From assembly GCA_938015525.1 (NCBI GenBank), contig CALLPC010000002.1:62001-126000 (forward strand): a stretch of 64,000 nt of DNA, read 5' to 3'. The DNA comes from an uncultured Dehalococcoidia bacterium. Its GTDB lineage: Bacteria > Chloroflexota > Dehalococcoidia > Tepidiformales > Tepidiformaceae. Under the pieces are notes generated by a model, which was given only the letters and a program-made list of their open reading frames with translations, was not told the origin of the DNA and ran no database searches. Below are positions 16,704-26,479 of the stretch, piece by piece. The number at the start of each line of letters is the position of its first letter. Within the stretch, counting starts at the first letter, position 1. Made by a program: the position numbers and the translations under genes.

Positions 16704-17603
16704 TCACTGCACCGGCGCAATGAACTGCTTGAACGTCGGCTCCATCCGTTCGAACAGCTCGTCCACCGTCCACATCTTCGACCCCTGCAACACCACCTGG
16801 GGTGCGATGTTGTGGTAGAGCGTGATGCGGTAGCCAGAAATGCCGAAACACCGCCCCGTAATCCACCCGCCGGCGTCACTGGCAAGGTAGACCAGCGGCG
16901 GCGCGATGTTCGCCGGGTCCCGCTCCGTTCCCTTCGCCGCGCCCGAGACCACCCGACCCGCCCCCTGCGCCGACCGCTCCGCCGGCACCGTGTCGGTCAT
17001 GCGGGTCGCCGCCCCCGGCGCAATCGAATTCGCCGTCACCCCATACCGCCCCAGCGCCCGGGCGCAGCTCAGCGTGAACCCCCAGATGCCCATCTTCGCC
17101 GCCGCGTAGTTCGGCTGACCCGGCGCCCCGAACAGCCCCGAGCCGGACGTGAAGGTAATCAGCCGGCCCCCGCTGCGCGACTGCCGCCACCAGAGCGAAG
17201 CGAACTTCGTCGTCGCGAACGTCCCCTTCAGGTGAACCCGCACCACCGCGTCCCACTCCTCCTCCGTCATGTTGAATACCATCCGGTCCCGCAGGATGCC
17301 GGCGACGTTCACCAGGATGTCGAGCTGCCCCCAGCGGTCCAGCACCGTCCGCACCATGTCCTCCGCCGCATCGAGGTCGGCCACGTCTCCGTAATGCGCC
17401 ACCGCCTCGCCCCCGGCGGCGGCGATATCGGCCACCGTCTGCGCGGCCGGCGAGGTATCCGCCCCCTCGCCCGCCACCGACGTGCCGAGGTCGTTGACGA
17501 GCACCCGGCACCCCTCCCGCGCGAACAACAAAGCCACCTCCCGCCCGATGCCGCGCCCCGCCCCCGTAATGATCGCCGTCTTCCCTTCGAGCCGACCGGC
17601 CAT
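16704..17603 (-). CDS. short-chain dehydrogenase/reductase (MFE-2-like)
   Basis: 299-residue SDR. The NAD-binding TGAGRGIG is at 13-20, the NNAG-like motif is NVAGI, catalytic Ser sits in TFTSGSG and the YxxxK pair is YAAAK. The long C-terminal extension after PLVYLASD and the segment order resemble the dehydrogenase part of peroxisomal multifunctional enzyme type 2, suggesting (3R)-hydroxyacyl-CoA oxidation. The ATG at 17603 is preceded by GGGGGG at proper spacing; a TTG two codons upstream is less likely. Monocistronic, 116 bases upstream of the MobB-FmdE start on the same strand. Confidence 0.9.
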   Translation of the reverse strand: MAGRLEGKTAIITGAGRGIGREVALLFAREGCRVLVNDLGTSVAGEGADTSPAAQTVADIAAAGGEAVAHYGDVADLDAAEDMVRTVLDRWGQLDILVNVAGILRDRMVFNMTEEEWDAVVRVHLKGTFATTKFASLWWRQSRSGGRLITFTSGSGLFGAPGQPNYAAAKMGIWGFTLSCARALGRYGVTANSIAPGAATRMTDTVPAERSAQGAGRVVSGAAKGTERDPANIAPPLVYLASDAGGWITGRCFGISGYRITLYHNIAPQVVLQGSKMWTVDELFERMEPTFKQFIAPVQ

Positions 17604-17676
17604 GTGCAAGCCCCCCGGTACAGGATGCCCCTGTGGCCTGCAAGCTTACCCTCACGTCAACGTTCGCGAAACGCCC

Positions 17677-18180
17677 TCAGCCCGCCGCCTTCGCCGTCGT
17701 AATCCGCTCGCTGTTCTCCACCAGCACACTCACCTGGCTCTCGCTCAGGTGCGCATCCAGCAGCGGCAGAAACGCCCCGTCCTCGCTCTCCAGGTGCGCC
17801 CGCGCGAGCCCGTACAGCCCGAACAGCAGCGGCTGCAGGTACCGCCCGTAGCCGCAGGTGTCGCCGTCCTTCGCCGCAGCCGCCGCAACCTTCCGCAGGT
17901 CCGACGCCATCGCCCGCAGCGCCTCGTGCTGCAGCCTCAGCGGCTCGCACGCGCCTGTCACCCCGTGCACCCCGTCGACCGCCGGGAACAGCGTGAACTC
18001 CTCCGCCTCCGAGGCCGGCAGAAGCAGCCCGTCCACGTAGCGCAGCGCCTCGGCCAGCGCCGAGCGCGCCGCCCCTTCATCGGTCCCGCCAACTGCTGCG
18101 CCCGCCCTCGCCAGCGCCTGCAGCCCCCCGCGAAGCGACATCCGCCACTCCCGGTACGGCCCGATCACCCTCTCCTCCAT
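17677..18180 (-). CDS. hemerythrin HHE-domain-like protein
   Basis: 167 residues, all helical. The His/Glu spacing fits a hemerythrin-type four-helix bundle: EEFTLFPAVDGVHG, QHEALRAMASDL and a last helix with RAHLESEDGAFLPLLDAHL. Such domains bind a di-iron centre and sense or carry oxygen, or act in iron and nitric-oxide repair. ATG at 18180 with GGAGGG upstream. Divergent from the rhodanese gene. Metal ligands are inferred from the pattern. Confidence 0.78.
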   Translation of the reverse strand: MEERVIGPYREWRMSLRGGLQALARAGAAVGGTDEGAARSALAEALRYVDGLLLPASEAEEFTLFPAVDGVHGVTGACEPLRLQHEALRAMASDLRKVAAAAAKDGDTCGYGRYLQPLLFGLYGLARAHLESEDGAFLPLLDAHLSESQVSVLVENSERITTAKAAG

Positions 18181-18251
18181 CGTGCGTCCCTCCGAACGAC
18201 TCCCCGCGAGTCTGATGCCCCCGGCCGGCGCCGGCAACTGACCCGGTCCCG

Positions 18252-18260
18252 TGCTACCCT
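18252..18260 (+). promoter_or_regulatory. extended -10 of the rhodanese gene
   Basis: TGCTACCCT fits the extended -10 form. Transcription start near 18267 leaves a leader of about 30 bases that contains a CCGGAG ribosome binding site. Confidence 0.45.
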
Positions 18261-18296
18261 TTTCCCACACCCCAGCGCACGAAACCGGAGACCACC

Positions 18297-18647
18297 GTGG
18301 CCACCAAAGACCCCCGCGAACCGTTCACCCGCATCACGGTCCAGGAAGCCAGGGAAAAACTCGACCGCGGCGAAGCTGTCCTGATCGACGTCCGCGAACC
18401 CCACGAATACGTCGAAGTCCACGCAAAGGGCGCCCGCCTCATCCCCGTCAACACCGTCATCAACGAAGTGAAGCAAATCCGCGAGTTCGCCAACGGCAAA
18501 GAAGTCCTCTTCATCTGCCGCAGCGGCCAGCGCAGCGCGCTCGCCGCCGAATTCGCGACGGCGGCCGGCCTCGACGACCTCCCCCTCTACAACGTCGAAG
18601 GCGGCACCCTCGCCTGGGTCGAGGCCGGCTACCCCACCGGCGACTGA
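18297..18647 (+). CDS. single-domain rhodanese-like sulfurtransferase
   Basis: 116 residues, one rhodanese domain. LIDVREPHEYVEVH is the CH2A-type start and the active-site loop CRSGQRS carries nucleophile Cys74, so it can form a persulfide. Such proteins move sulfane sulfur for cofactor or thiol metabolism. GTG start with CCGGAG upstream. Single gene. Confidence 0.93.
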   Translation: MATKDPREPFTRITVQEAREKLDRGEAVLIDVREPHEYVEVHAKGARLIPVNTVINEVKQIREFANGKEVLFICRSGQRSALAAEFATAAGLDDLPLYNVEGGTLAWVEAGYPTGD

Positions 18648-18683
18648 ATCTCCTTCTCTCGCTTACCGACGGGTAAATCCGCC

Positions 18684-18713
18684 TTGACCATCAGCGAAAG
18701 CCATGGCTAGGAT
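18684..18713 (+). promoter_or_regulatory. promoter of the branched-chain importer operon
   Basis: -35 TTGACC (18684-18689) and -10 TAGGAT (18708-18713), 18 bases apart. Transcription start near 18720, about 70 bases before the binding-protein start codon. Confidence 0.6.
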
Positions 18714-18792
18714 TCCGCGACTGCACCCGCCGTAATCCGCGCACCCACCGCACGGCGTACCCCATGCAGTCAACCAGAGGAGGGAATCGAGC

Positions 18793-20031
18793 ATGAACGG
18801 TCGACAGGGTCGGAGCAGGCTCGCCTGGCTCCTCCTCGCCGCATCGTTCGCCATGGTCCTCGCTGCCGCCTGCGGCGGCGATGACGATGACGACACGGGC
18901 GGCGGGGACGTCACGTACGGCAAAGCCGGCTTCAAAACCATCGAAATCGCATCGGGACAGCCCATCAAAATCGGCTACTCAGGCCCGCTCTCCGGTGACT
19001 TGAAGGGCATCGGCGAGCCCATCCTCAAAGCCGTCGAGCTCGCCGCGAAGGGCAAGACCATCAAGGGCCATACCATCCAGGTCATCGGCAAGGACGACCT
19101 CTGTTCAGCCGATGGCGGCGCCTCCGCCGCTACCCAGCTCCTCCAGGAGGGCGTCGTGGCCGTCGTCGGGCCCGTCTGCTCCGGCGCTGTCGTCGCCGCC
19201 CAGCCCCAGTACGAGCAGGCCGGCATCACCCACGTCTCGCCGTCCTCCACCGCCCACAAGCCCACGTACCCGGACCGCGGCCAGGTCTTCCAGACCTTCC
19301 TCCGCACCACCTACTCCGACGACATCCAGGGCCCCGCCCAGGCGAAATTCGCCAGGGAGACCCTCGGCGCCAAAACCGCCTACGTCGTCTACGACACCGA
19401 CGCCTACGGCACCGGCCTCCGCGATGCCTTCACCAGGGCCTTCGAAAAGGAAGGCGGCAAAATCCTCGGCAGCGAAGGCTACGAGAAGAAACAGACCGAC
19501 TTCAAAGCGATCGTCACCAACATCAAGAACGCCAAACCCGACCTCGTCTACTTCTCCGGCTTCTACTCCGAGGCCACCCCGTTCATCAAACAGCTCCGCG
19601 CTGAACTGAAAGACGTCAAGTTCCTCGCTGGCGACGGCGTCAAGAACGACGAGTTCATCAAGGGCGCCGGCGCCGACGCCGAGGGCGCCTATCTCTCCCT
19701 TCCCAGCCCCGTCTACACCGGCGAAGCCTACAAGACCTTCGGCGACCTCTTCGAAAAAGAAACTGGCATCAAGCGCGACGCCAGCCCATTCGTCGCCGAA
19801 GCCTACGATGCGGCTTCCATCATCATCCGCGCCATCGAAAAGGTCGCGACCGAAAAAGATGGCAAACTCGTCATCGACCTCAAAAAGCTGAACGAAGAGA
19901 TCCGCAAGACCGAGCTCGACGGCGCCTCCGGCAAAATCAAGTTCGATGCCCGCGGCGAAAACGCCGGCGGCGAAACGCCCGTCAGCCTCTTCCAGGTCAA
20001 GAACGGAGCCTTCGAGCAGCTGAAACAGTAG
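18793..20031 (+). CDS. ABC transporter substrate-binding lipoprotein, branched-chain amino acid type
   Basis: 412 residues, Peripla_BP_6/LivJ family. Signal peptide with positively charged start and lipobox VLAAAC, so Cys27 would be lipidated and the protein anchored outside the membrane. An acidic Gly/Asp linker follows (GGDDDDDTGGG). The mature part starts IKIGYSGPLSGDLKGIGEP, the typical first strand and ligand loop. Ligand may be branched-chain amino acids, but this family also binds amides, urea and aromatic acids. AGAGGAGGG precedes the ATG. First gene of the importer operon, separated from livH by a strong hairpin. Confidence 0.93.
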   Translation: MNGRQGRSRLAWLLLAASFAMVLAAACGGDDDDDTGGGDVTYGKAGFKTIEIASGQPIKIGYSGPLSGDLKGIGEPILKAVELAAKGKTIKGHTIQVIGKDDLCSADGGASAATQLLQEGVVAVVGPVCSGAVVAAQPQYEQAGITHVSPSSTAHKPTYPDRGQVFQTFLRTTYSDDIQGPAQAKFARETLGAKTAYVVYDTDAYGTGLRDAFTRAFEKEGGKILGSEGYEKKQTDFKAIVTNIKNAKPDLVYFSGFYSEATPFIKQLRAELKDVKFLAGDGVKNDEFIKGAGADAEGAYLSLPSPVYTGEAYKTFGDLFEKETGIKRDASPFVAEAYDAASIIIRAIEKVATEKDGKLVIDLKKLNEEIRKTELDGASGKIKFDARGENAGGETPVSLFQVKNGAFEQLKQ

Positions 20032-20068
20032 CGCCACCCGGGCGAACGCCCCATACTCGCGCATCGCT

Positions 20069-20100
20069 GCGGAGAGGCGCCGGCCCCGGCGCCTCTCCGC
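20069..20100 (+). terminator. strong hairpin between binding protein and permease genes
   Basis: Perfect 15-bp inverted repeat (20069-20083 with 20086-20100). It is followed by ACGTCACC, not by U, so it probably attenuates or protects the upstream message rather than ending all transcription. This would let the binding protein be made in excess over the permeases. Confidence 0.65.
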
Positions 20101-20134
20101 ACGTCACCCGGCCCGCCCGGCAGAGGAACCCCGC

Positions 20135-21091
20135 ATGCCAGTCGCGCTCACCCTCTCCGTCAGCTTCTGGTCCGACCAGTTCGTCAACGGCCTAACCACC
20201 GGCAGCCTCTACGCCCTCATCGCCCTCGGCTACACCATGGTCTACGGCGTCCTCAAGATGATTAACTTCGCCCACGGCGAAGTCTTCATGCTCGGCTCCT
20301 TCGCCGGCTACGGCGCCCTCGTCGCCATGGGCGGTAACGACCTCTCCGGCCCGGCGGTCGCCCTCGCCATCCTCGGCGCCATCATCGTCGCGATGAGCGC
20401 CTCCGTCAGCGCCTCGGTCGTCATCGAGCGCCTCGCCTACCGCCCCCTCCGCGGCGCGCCCCGCCTCGCCCCGCTCATCAGCGCCATCGGTGTCTCCATC
20501 TTCCTCCAGTACCTCGTCCTCGAGCAGACCTCAGCCCGGGCCAAGTTCTACCCCGATATCTTCCCTCGCGGCGCGCTCGGCGCCGGCCCTTTCGAGATCA
20601 CCTACATCCAGCTCTTCCTCATCGCCAGCTCGGTCGCAATGATGGCCCTCCTCTACGCCATCATCCAGCGCACCCGCCTCGGCCGCGCCATCCGCGCCGT
20701 CGCCGAAAACCCCACCAACGCCTCCCTCATGGGCGTCGACGTCAACCGCACCATCGTCTTCGTCTTCATCCTCGGCGCCGCCATGGCCGGCGTCGCCGGC
20801 GTCCTCTACGGCCTCTTCTTCCAGACCATCCGCGGCTCGATGGGCTTCATCCCCGGCATCAAAGCCTTCACCGCCGCCGTCCTCGGCGGCATCGGCAGCA
20901 TCCCCGGCGCCATGGCCGGCGGCTACGTCCTCGGCCTCGCCGAAACCGTCGGCCGCGAACTCCTGAACGAACTCCCCGGCGTCAACCTCGGCAACCAGTG
21001 GCGCGACGTCATCGCCTTCACCCTCCTCGTCACCATCCTCATCTTCCGACCGACCGGCATCTTCGCCCAGCGGAGCACCACCCGTGCCTGA
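20135..21091 (+). CDS. livH: branched-chain amino acid ABC transporter permease LivH
   Basis: 318 residues, about eight membrane segments. The first cytoplasmic region has GLTTGSLYALIALGYTMVYG and INFAHGEVFMLG, both hallmarks of LivH, and the EAA-like loop AVAENPTNASLMGVDVN contacts the ATPases. GSMGFIPGIKAFTAAVLGG is also typical. Forms the membrane pore with LivM. AGAGGAA precedes the ATG. Overlaps livM by 8 bases. Confidence 0.95.
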   Translation: MPVALTLSVSFWSDQFVNGLTTGSLYALIALGYTMVYGVLKMINFAHGEVFMLGSFAGYGALVAMGGNDLSGPAVALAILGAIIVAMSASVSASVVIERLAYRPLRGAPRLAPLISAIGVSIFLQYLVLEQTSARAKFYPDIFPRGALGAGPFEITYIQLFLIASSVAMMALLYAIIQRTRLGRAIRAVAENPTNASLMGVDVNRTIVFVFILGAAMAGVAGVLYGLFFQTIRGSMGFIPGIKAFTAAVLGGIGSIPGAMAGGYVLGLAETVGRELLNELPGVNLGNQWRDVIAFTLLVTILIFRPTGIFAQRSTTRA

Positions 21092-22235
21092 CCGCTCCGC
21101 CCCTCCGCCGCCCTGGACCCGCACGCTCGCCCGCTTCCGCTGGCCCCTCTTCGTCGCCTTCACCTGCCTCCTCCCCTTCCTCCTCACCGACGTCTGGGTC
21201 CAGATGCTCGTCTTCGTCGCCCTCTTCATCGTCCTCGGGCTCGGCCTCAACGTCGTGGTCGGGTTCGCCGGCCTCCTCGACCTCGGCTACGTCGCCTTCT
21301 TCGCCGCTGGCGCCTATACCATGGGCCTCCTCACCTCGCCCGGCTCCCCCATCGATGCCGGCCTCGACTTCTGGCTCATCCTGCCCATCGGTATCCTCAT
21401 CGCCAGCATCGTCGGCCTCCTCCTCGGCCTCCCCGTCCTCCCGCTCCGCGGCGACTACCTCGCCATCGTCACCCTCGGCTTCGGCGAAATCATCCGCCTC
21501 TTCCTCATCAACCGCGACGACCTCACCCGCGGCTCCCAGGGCCTCTCCGCCATCCCCCGCCCCGACCTCTTCGGCTACCGCATCGACTCCTTCACCGAGT
21601 GGTTCTACTTCGTCGTCGCCGCTGCCGTCGTCGTCGGCTTCTGCACCAGCCGCCTCCGCGATTCCCGCATCGGCCGCGCCTGGGAAGCCATCCGCGAAGA
21701 CGAAGACGTCGCCGCCGCGATGGGCGTCAACACCACCAAGTACAAGCTCCTCGCGTTTGCCAGCGGAGCCGCCATCGGCGGCCTCGGCGGCGTCATCTAC
21801 GCCGCCTTCATCGGCTTCATCAGCCCGGCCGCATTCTCCCTCCAGGTCAGCATCGACGTCCTCGCCATCGTCATCATCGGCGGCATGGGCTCCACCCCCG
21901 GCGTCATCCTCGGCTCCCTCATCCTCATCGGCGTCCCCCGCATCCTCCAGTTCCGCGAAACCAGCGACTTCCTCGCCAACCTCGGCTGGCTCCGCGACGC
22001 CCTGAACGGCCTCATCAGCGCCCTCGACGCCGCCACCCCCGGCAGCCTCGGCCGCCTCCCCCCGGCCGAGACCTGGGGCGCCCAGCTCGCCGATGACACC
22101 CGCTTCATCATCTTCGGCGCCCTCCTCGTCATCATCATGGTCGTCCGCCCCTCCGGCCTCTGGCCCTCCTCCCGCCGGCGGCTCGAATTCGCCCACGACG
22201 ACACCCCGCCACCCGCCCCGGTGACCGCCCCGTGA
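21084..22235 (+). CDS. livM: branched-chain amino acid ABC transporter permease LivM
   Basis: 383 residues, about ten membrane segments, second pore subunit. GLGLNVVVGFAGLLDLGYVAFFA and GDYLAIVTLGFGEI are LivM signatures; the coupling loop is AWEAIREDEDVAAAMGVN. Slightly longer than usual, with an extra loop near residues 295-335 before the last segments. GTG start inside the end of livH; overlaps livG by GTGA. Confidence 0.95.
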   Translation: MPDRSAPPPPWTRTLARFRWPLFVAFTCLLPFLLTDVWVQMLVFVALFIVLGLGLNVVVGFAGLLDLGYVAFFAAGAYTMGLLTSPGSPIDAGLDFWLILPIGILIASIVGLLLGLPVLPLRGDYLAIVTLGFGEIIRLFLINRDDLTRGSQGLSAIPRPDLFGYRIDSFTEWFYFVVAAAVVVGFCTSRLRDSRIGRAWEAIREDEDVAAAMGVNTTKYKLLAFASGAAIGGLGGVIYAAFIGFISPAAFSLQVSIDVLAIVIIGGMGSTPGVILGSLILIGVPRILQFRETSDFLANLGWLRDALNGLISALDAATPGSLGRLPPAETWGAQLADDTRFIIFGALLVIIMVVRPSGLWPSSRRRLEFAHDDTPPPAPVTAP

Positions 22236-23120
22236 CCGCTGCCGAACTCGTCGTCGACGGCCTCGGCATGAAGTTCGAAGGCCTCACCGCCCTCGCGGAA
22301 ATCACCCTCCGCGTCCCGCCTGGGGAAATCCACGGCCTCATCGGCCCCAACGGTGCCGGCAAAACCACCCTCTTCAACTGCCTCACCGGCTTCTACCGCC
22401 CGACCTCCGGTGCCATCTATCTCACCGGCCAGCGCATCGACGGCCTCCCTCCCCACGTCATTACCGGCCTCGGCATCGCCCGCACCTTCCAGAACATCCG
22501 TCTCTTCGCCAACATGACCGTCCTCGAAAACGTCCTCGTTGGCCAGCACCAGCACATCGCCGTCGGCGGCACCGACATCCTCAGCACCCGCAGGCCCGTC
22601 TATCCCACCCCGGTGGAGCGCATCCTCATCCTCCGCGGATTCCCGCGCGCAGCCGTGAACGGCATCATCGAAATCGCCGGCGCCATCGCCCGGCCGCCCC
22701 GCGTCCGCACCGCCGAGGCTGCCGCCGTCGCCCGCGCCCGCGACCTCCTCGCCGCCGTCGGCCTCCGCGGCCGCGAAAACGACCTCGCCCGCAACCTCCC
22801 CTACGGCGACCAGCGGCGCCTCGAAATCGCCCGTGCCCTCGCCACCCGCCCCTCCCTCCTCCTCCTCGATGAGCCCACCGCCGGCATGAACCCCCAGGAA
22901 GCCGCCGCCATGGTTGCCCTCATCCGCCGTATCCGCGACGAGTTCGAAACCACCATCATCCTCATCGAGCACCAGATGCGCGTCGTCATGGGCGTCTGCG
23001 AGAACATCACCGTCCTCGATTACGGACGAAAGATCGCCGAAGGCCCGCCCGCCGCCATCCAGCGCAACCCAACCGTCATCGAGGCCTACCTCGGCACCCG
23101 CGCCATCCAGGGAGGCGGCC

Positions 23121-23134
<14 letters not shown>
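22232..23134 (+). CDS. livG: branched-chain amino acid ABC transporter ATPase LivG
   Basis: 300-residue ATPase. Walker A GPNGAGKTT is near residue 40, the signature is the LivG form LPYGDQRRLEIARAL, Walker B LLLLDEPTAGMNP follows, and the switch His is in LIEHQM. It is about 45 residues longer than a typical LivG; the extra sequence lies between about residues 105 and 160 (around PTPVERILILRGFPRAA) before the signature, as in some livG genes of high-GC bacteria. GTG start overlapping livM. Ends 14 bases inside livF. Confidence 0.94.
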
Positions 23135-23828
<694 letters not shown>

Positions 23829-23875
23829 ACCGCCCACCGCTGGACCCAATCCCCGCCGCCCGTACCATTACCTCC

Positions 23876-23891
23876 GCCCGGCTCACCGGGC
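23876..23891 (+). terminator. weak hairpin after the importer operon
   Basis: 6-bp stem (23876-23881 with 23886-23891), loop CTCA, in the 135-base gap before the first CoA-transferase. No U-run. It may not separate the two gene groups fully. Confidence 0.3.
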
Positions 23892-23963
23892 CCCAACGCG
23901 GGACAGTACCGGCACACGTCAGGCAAAATCCCGCCGACAGCATCCCACCTTCGAGAGGCCCCC

Positions 23964-25166
23964 ATGGACGCACTCGACGGCGTAACCATCCTCGACTTCT
24001 CCAGCCACCTCGCCGGCCCCTACTGCACCAAACTCCTCGCCGACCTCGGTGCACGCGTCATCAAAGTCGAGCGCCCCGGCGGCGACCCCGCCCGGAGCCT
24101 CCCGCCCTTCCTCGGCGACGAGCCCGGCCCCGACCGCTCCGCCACCTTCCAGTACCTCAATACCAACAAGGAATCCGTCGTCCTCGACCTCAAACACCCC
24201 CGCTCACGTGAGGTCGTCCGCTCCCTCGTCCAGCTCGCCGACCTCGTCGTCACCGCCTCCCCGCCCCGCGTGGAAGAGACCCTCGGCATCGATTACCCCA
24301 CCCTCTCCTCCTACAAAGACCTCCCCGTCGTCGCCATCACCAACTTCGGCCACGATGGCCCCTACCGCGACTACTCCCTCGACGACCTCGTCGTCTACGC
24401 CATGGGCGCCGAGATGTACAGCCACGGCCTCGCCTCCCGTGAACCCCTCAAGCTCGGCGGCACCGCCGCCACCCTCCAGTGCGGCGCGATGGCCGCCGTC
24501 GCCGCACTGGGCGCCCTCACCGCCTACGAAGTCCACGGCCTCGCCCAGCTCGTCGACGTCCCCTGCTTCAACGTCCAGGTCAACAACATCGACCGCCGCT
24601 CCTCCAGCATCCTCGCCTACCGCTTCTCCGGCCGCGTCCAGGACAGGCCCGCCTCCCACATCTCCGGCCTTGCCGGCGGCATCTACCCCGTCGCCGATGG
24701 CTACGTCGAAATCGCCGCCCTCCCCGGGACCTACTGGCGGCGCTTCGTCGAAATGATCGGCGACGACTCCCTCAAAGACCCCGCCCTCGACAGCCCGCTC
24801 GCTGCCCTCCAGCCGGGCGCCCGCGAAGCTGTCGATGCCATCGTCGTCCCCTGGATGCTCGAACGAACCCGCGCCCAGGTCTGGGAAGCCGCCCGTGAGC
24901 ACCACGTCATGTGCGGCCCCCTCTACACCGGCCTCGACCTCTGGAACGACGCCAACTTCCGCGAACGCGGCCTCTGGACCACGGTCCAGCACCCGGAACT
25001 CGGCGAACTCCCCATGCTCGGTCGCCCGTACATCTTTGAACAGACCCCCTGGCGCATCCGCTCCGCTGCCCCGCGCCTTGGCGAACACACCCGCACCGTC
25101 CTCCGCGAAGCCGGCCTCGAACCCGCCGCTATCGAATCCCTCGCCGCAGAAGGAGTCATCGCATGA
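23964..25166 (+). CDS. class III (CaiB/BaiF) CoA-transferase, probable non-catalytic subunit
   Basis: 400 residues, family III CoA-transferase fold: N-terminal DGVTILDFSSHLAGPYCTKLLADLGARVIKVE, then ITNFGHDGPYRDY. At the position of the catalytic Asp, the family pattern PxKxGxPxADLxxG reads PLKLGGTAATLQCG, so the Asp appears to be Thr170. The next gene keeps the Asp. Such pairs exist, for example in benzylsuccinate CoA-transferase, where one subunit is inactive. ATG preceded by GAGAGG. Overlaps the next gene by ATGA, fitting a heteromer. The substrate could be the acid brought in by the importer upstream; this is inference. Confidence 0.85.
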   Translation: MDALDGVTILDFSSHLAGPYCTKLLADLGARVIKVERPGGDPARSLPPFLGDEPGPDRSATFQYLNTNKESVVLDLKHPRSREVVRSLVQLADLVVTASPPRVEETLGIDYPTLSSYKDLPVVAITNFGHDGPYRDYSLDDLVVYAMGAEMYSHGLASREPLKLGGTAATLQCGAMAAVAALGALTAYEVHGLAQLVDVPCFNVQVNNIDRRSSSILAYRFSGRVQDRPASHISGLAGGIYPVADGYVEIAALPGTYWRRFVEMIGDDSLKDPALDSPLAALQPGAREAVDAIVVPWMLERTRAQVWEAAREHHVMCGPLYTGLDLWNDANFRERGLWTTVQHPELGELPMLGRPYIFEQTPWRIRSAAPRLGEHTRTVLREAGLEPAAIESLAAEGVIA

Positions 25167-26479
25167 CCGCCCCCCTCCCCCTCCAGGGCATCCGCATCTG
25201 CGACTTCACCGCCGTCTGGGCCGGCCAGACCGCCACCATGTACCTCGCCGACCTCGGCGCAGAGTGCATCAAGGTCGAAAACCCCTTCATCTGGAACCCC
25301 ATGACCCGGGCCGCAAGCCCCCGGATGAACGCCATGATGGCGCAGCTCATGCCACCGTGGATCGCCGGGCACCCGCCCGAGCCCGGCCCGCGCCCCTGGA
25401 ACAACAGCCCGGCCTTCATCCAGGTCCTTCGCAATAAAAAATCGTTCACCGTCGACAGCCGCCGCCCCGAAGGCCTCGCCATCGTCAAACAGCTCATCGC
25501 CATCAGCGACATCCTCGCCGAGAACCTCGCCATCGGCACCCTCGAAAAGCTCGGCCTCGACGACGACGCCATCCGCGCCATTCGCCCCGATATCATCATC
25601 CTCCACATGCCCGCCTTCGGCCGCACCGGCCCCTACGTCGAAGGCCGCGGCTACGGCGCCCACATCGATAGCGTCGCCGGCTCCACCATCCTCCGCGGCT
25701 ACCGCGACACCGCCCCCGTCGACAACGTCAGCATCTTCGCCGGCGACTACTGGGGCGGCATGCACGGCGCGGTCGCCGTCATGGCCGCCCTCCGCCACCG
25801 CCGCCGCACCGGCGAAGGCCAGGTCATCGAAATGGCCCAGGTCGAATCCTCCGCCCACATGTTCCCCCAGGCCGCCCTCGACGCAGCCTGGAACGGCCGC
25901 GAGCATCGCACCATCGGCAACCGCTCCATCGAAGGGCACGTCCCCAGCGGCGTCTTCCCCACCGCCGGCACCGACCGCTGGATCGCCATCGCCTGCCGCG
26001 ACGACGCCGAATGGCAGGCCCTCGTCGCCTTCATGGGCAATCCCCCCTGGGCCGCCGACCCAGACCTCGCCACCGCCGCCGGCCGCCTCGCCCGCCAGGA
26101 CATGCTCGAAGAACGCCTCGCCGAGTGGACCGTCACCCGCGACCGCGACGAACTCTTCCACGCCCTCCAGCACGCCGGCGTCACCGCCGGCCCTGTCCTC
26201 ACCGCCAAAGAAGCCGCCGAGGACCCCCACCTCGCGGCCACCGGCGCCTGGAAACGCCTCCCCGCCACCGAAGACTACCCCGAGGTCGACTGGCTCCGCC
26301 CCGCCTACCGCTTCGCGAAATCCGATGTCGACCTTCGCACCCCGCCCTGCCTCTTCGGCGAACATAACGATTACGTCTACCGTGACGTCCTCGGCCTCTC
26401 CGACGACGAAATCGCGAAGCTCGCCGCGGCCGGCCACATCGCCACCACCTTCGACCCCGAGGTCATCGCCACCGCATGA
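25163..26479 (+). CDS. class III (CaiB/BaiF) CoA-transferase, probable catalytic subunit
   Basis: 438 residues, same family as the upstream neighbour. N-terminal GIRICDFTAVWAGQTATMYL, ADLGAECIKVEN, then HMPAFGRTGPYVEGRG. The catalytic Asp, which forms the acyl-aspartyl intermediate, fits Asp195 in FAGDYWGGMHG, followed by RTGEGQVIEMAQVE. It moves CoA from a donor acyl-CoA to a carboxylic acid. About 30 residues longer than its partner, mainly an insertion near residues 42-85. Coupled on both sides by ATGA overlaps. Confidence 0.88.
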   Translation: MTAPLPLQGIRICDFTAVWAGQTATMYLADLGAECIKVENPFIWNPMTRAASPRMNAMMAQLMPPWIAGHPPEPGPRPWNNSPAFIQVLRNKKSFTVDSRRPEGLAIVKQLIAISDILAENLAIGTLEKLGLDDDAIRAIRPDIIILHMPAFGRTGPYVEGRGYGAHIDSVAGSTILRGYRDTAPVDNVSIFAGDYWGGMHGAVAVMAALRHRRRTGEGQVIEMAQVESSAHMFPQAALDAAWNGREHRTIGNRSIEGHVPSGVFPTAGTDRWIAIACRDDAEWQALVAFMGNPPWAADPDLATAAGRLARQDMLEERLAEWTVTRDRDELFHALQHAGVTAGPVLTAKEAAEDPHLAATGAWKRLPATEDYPEVDWLRPAYRFAKSDVDLRTPPCLFGEHNDYVYRDVLGLSDDEIAKLAAAGHIATTFDPEVIATA

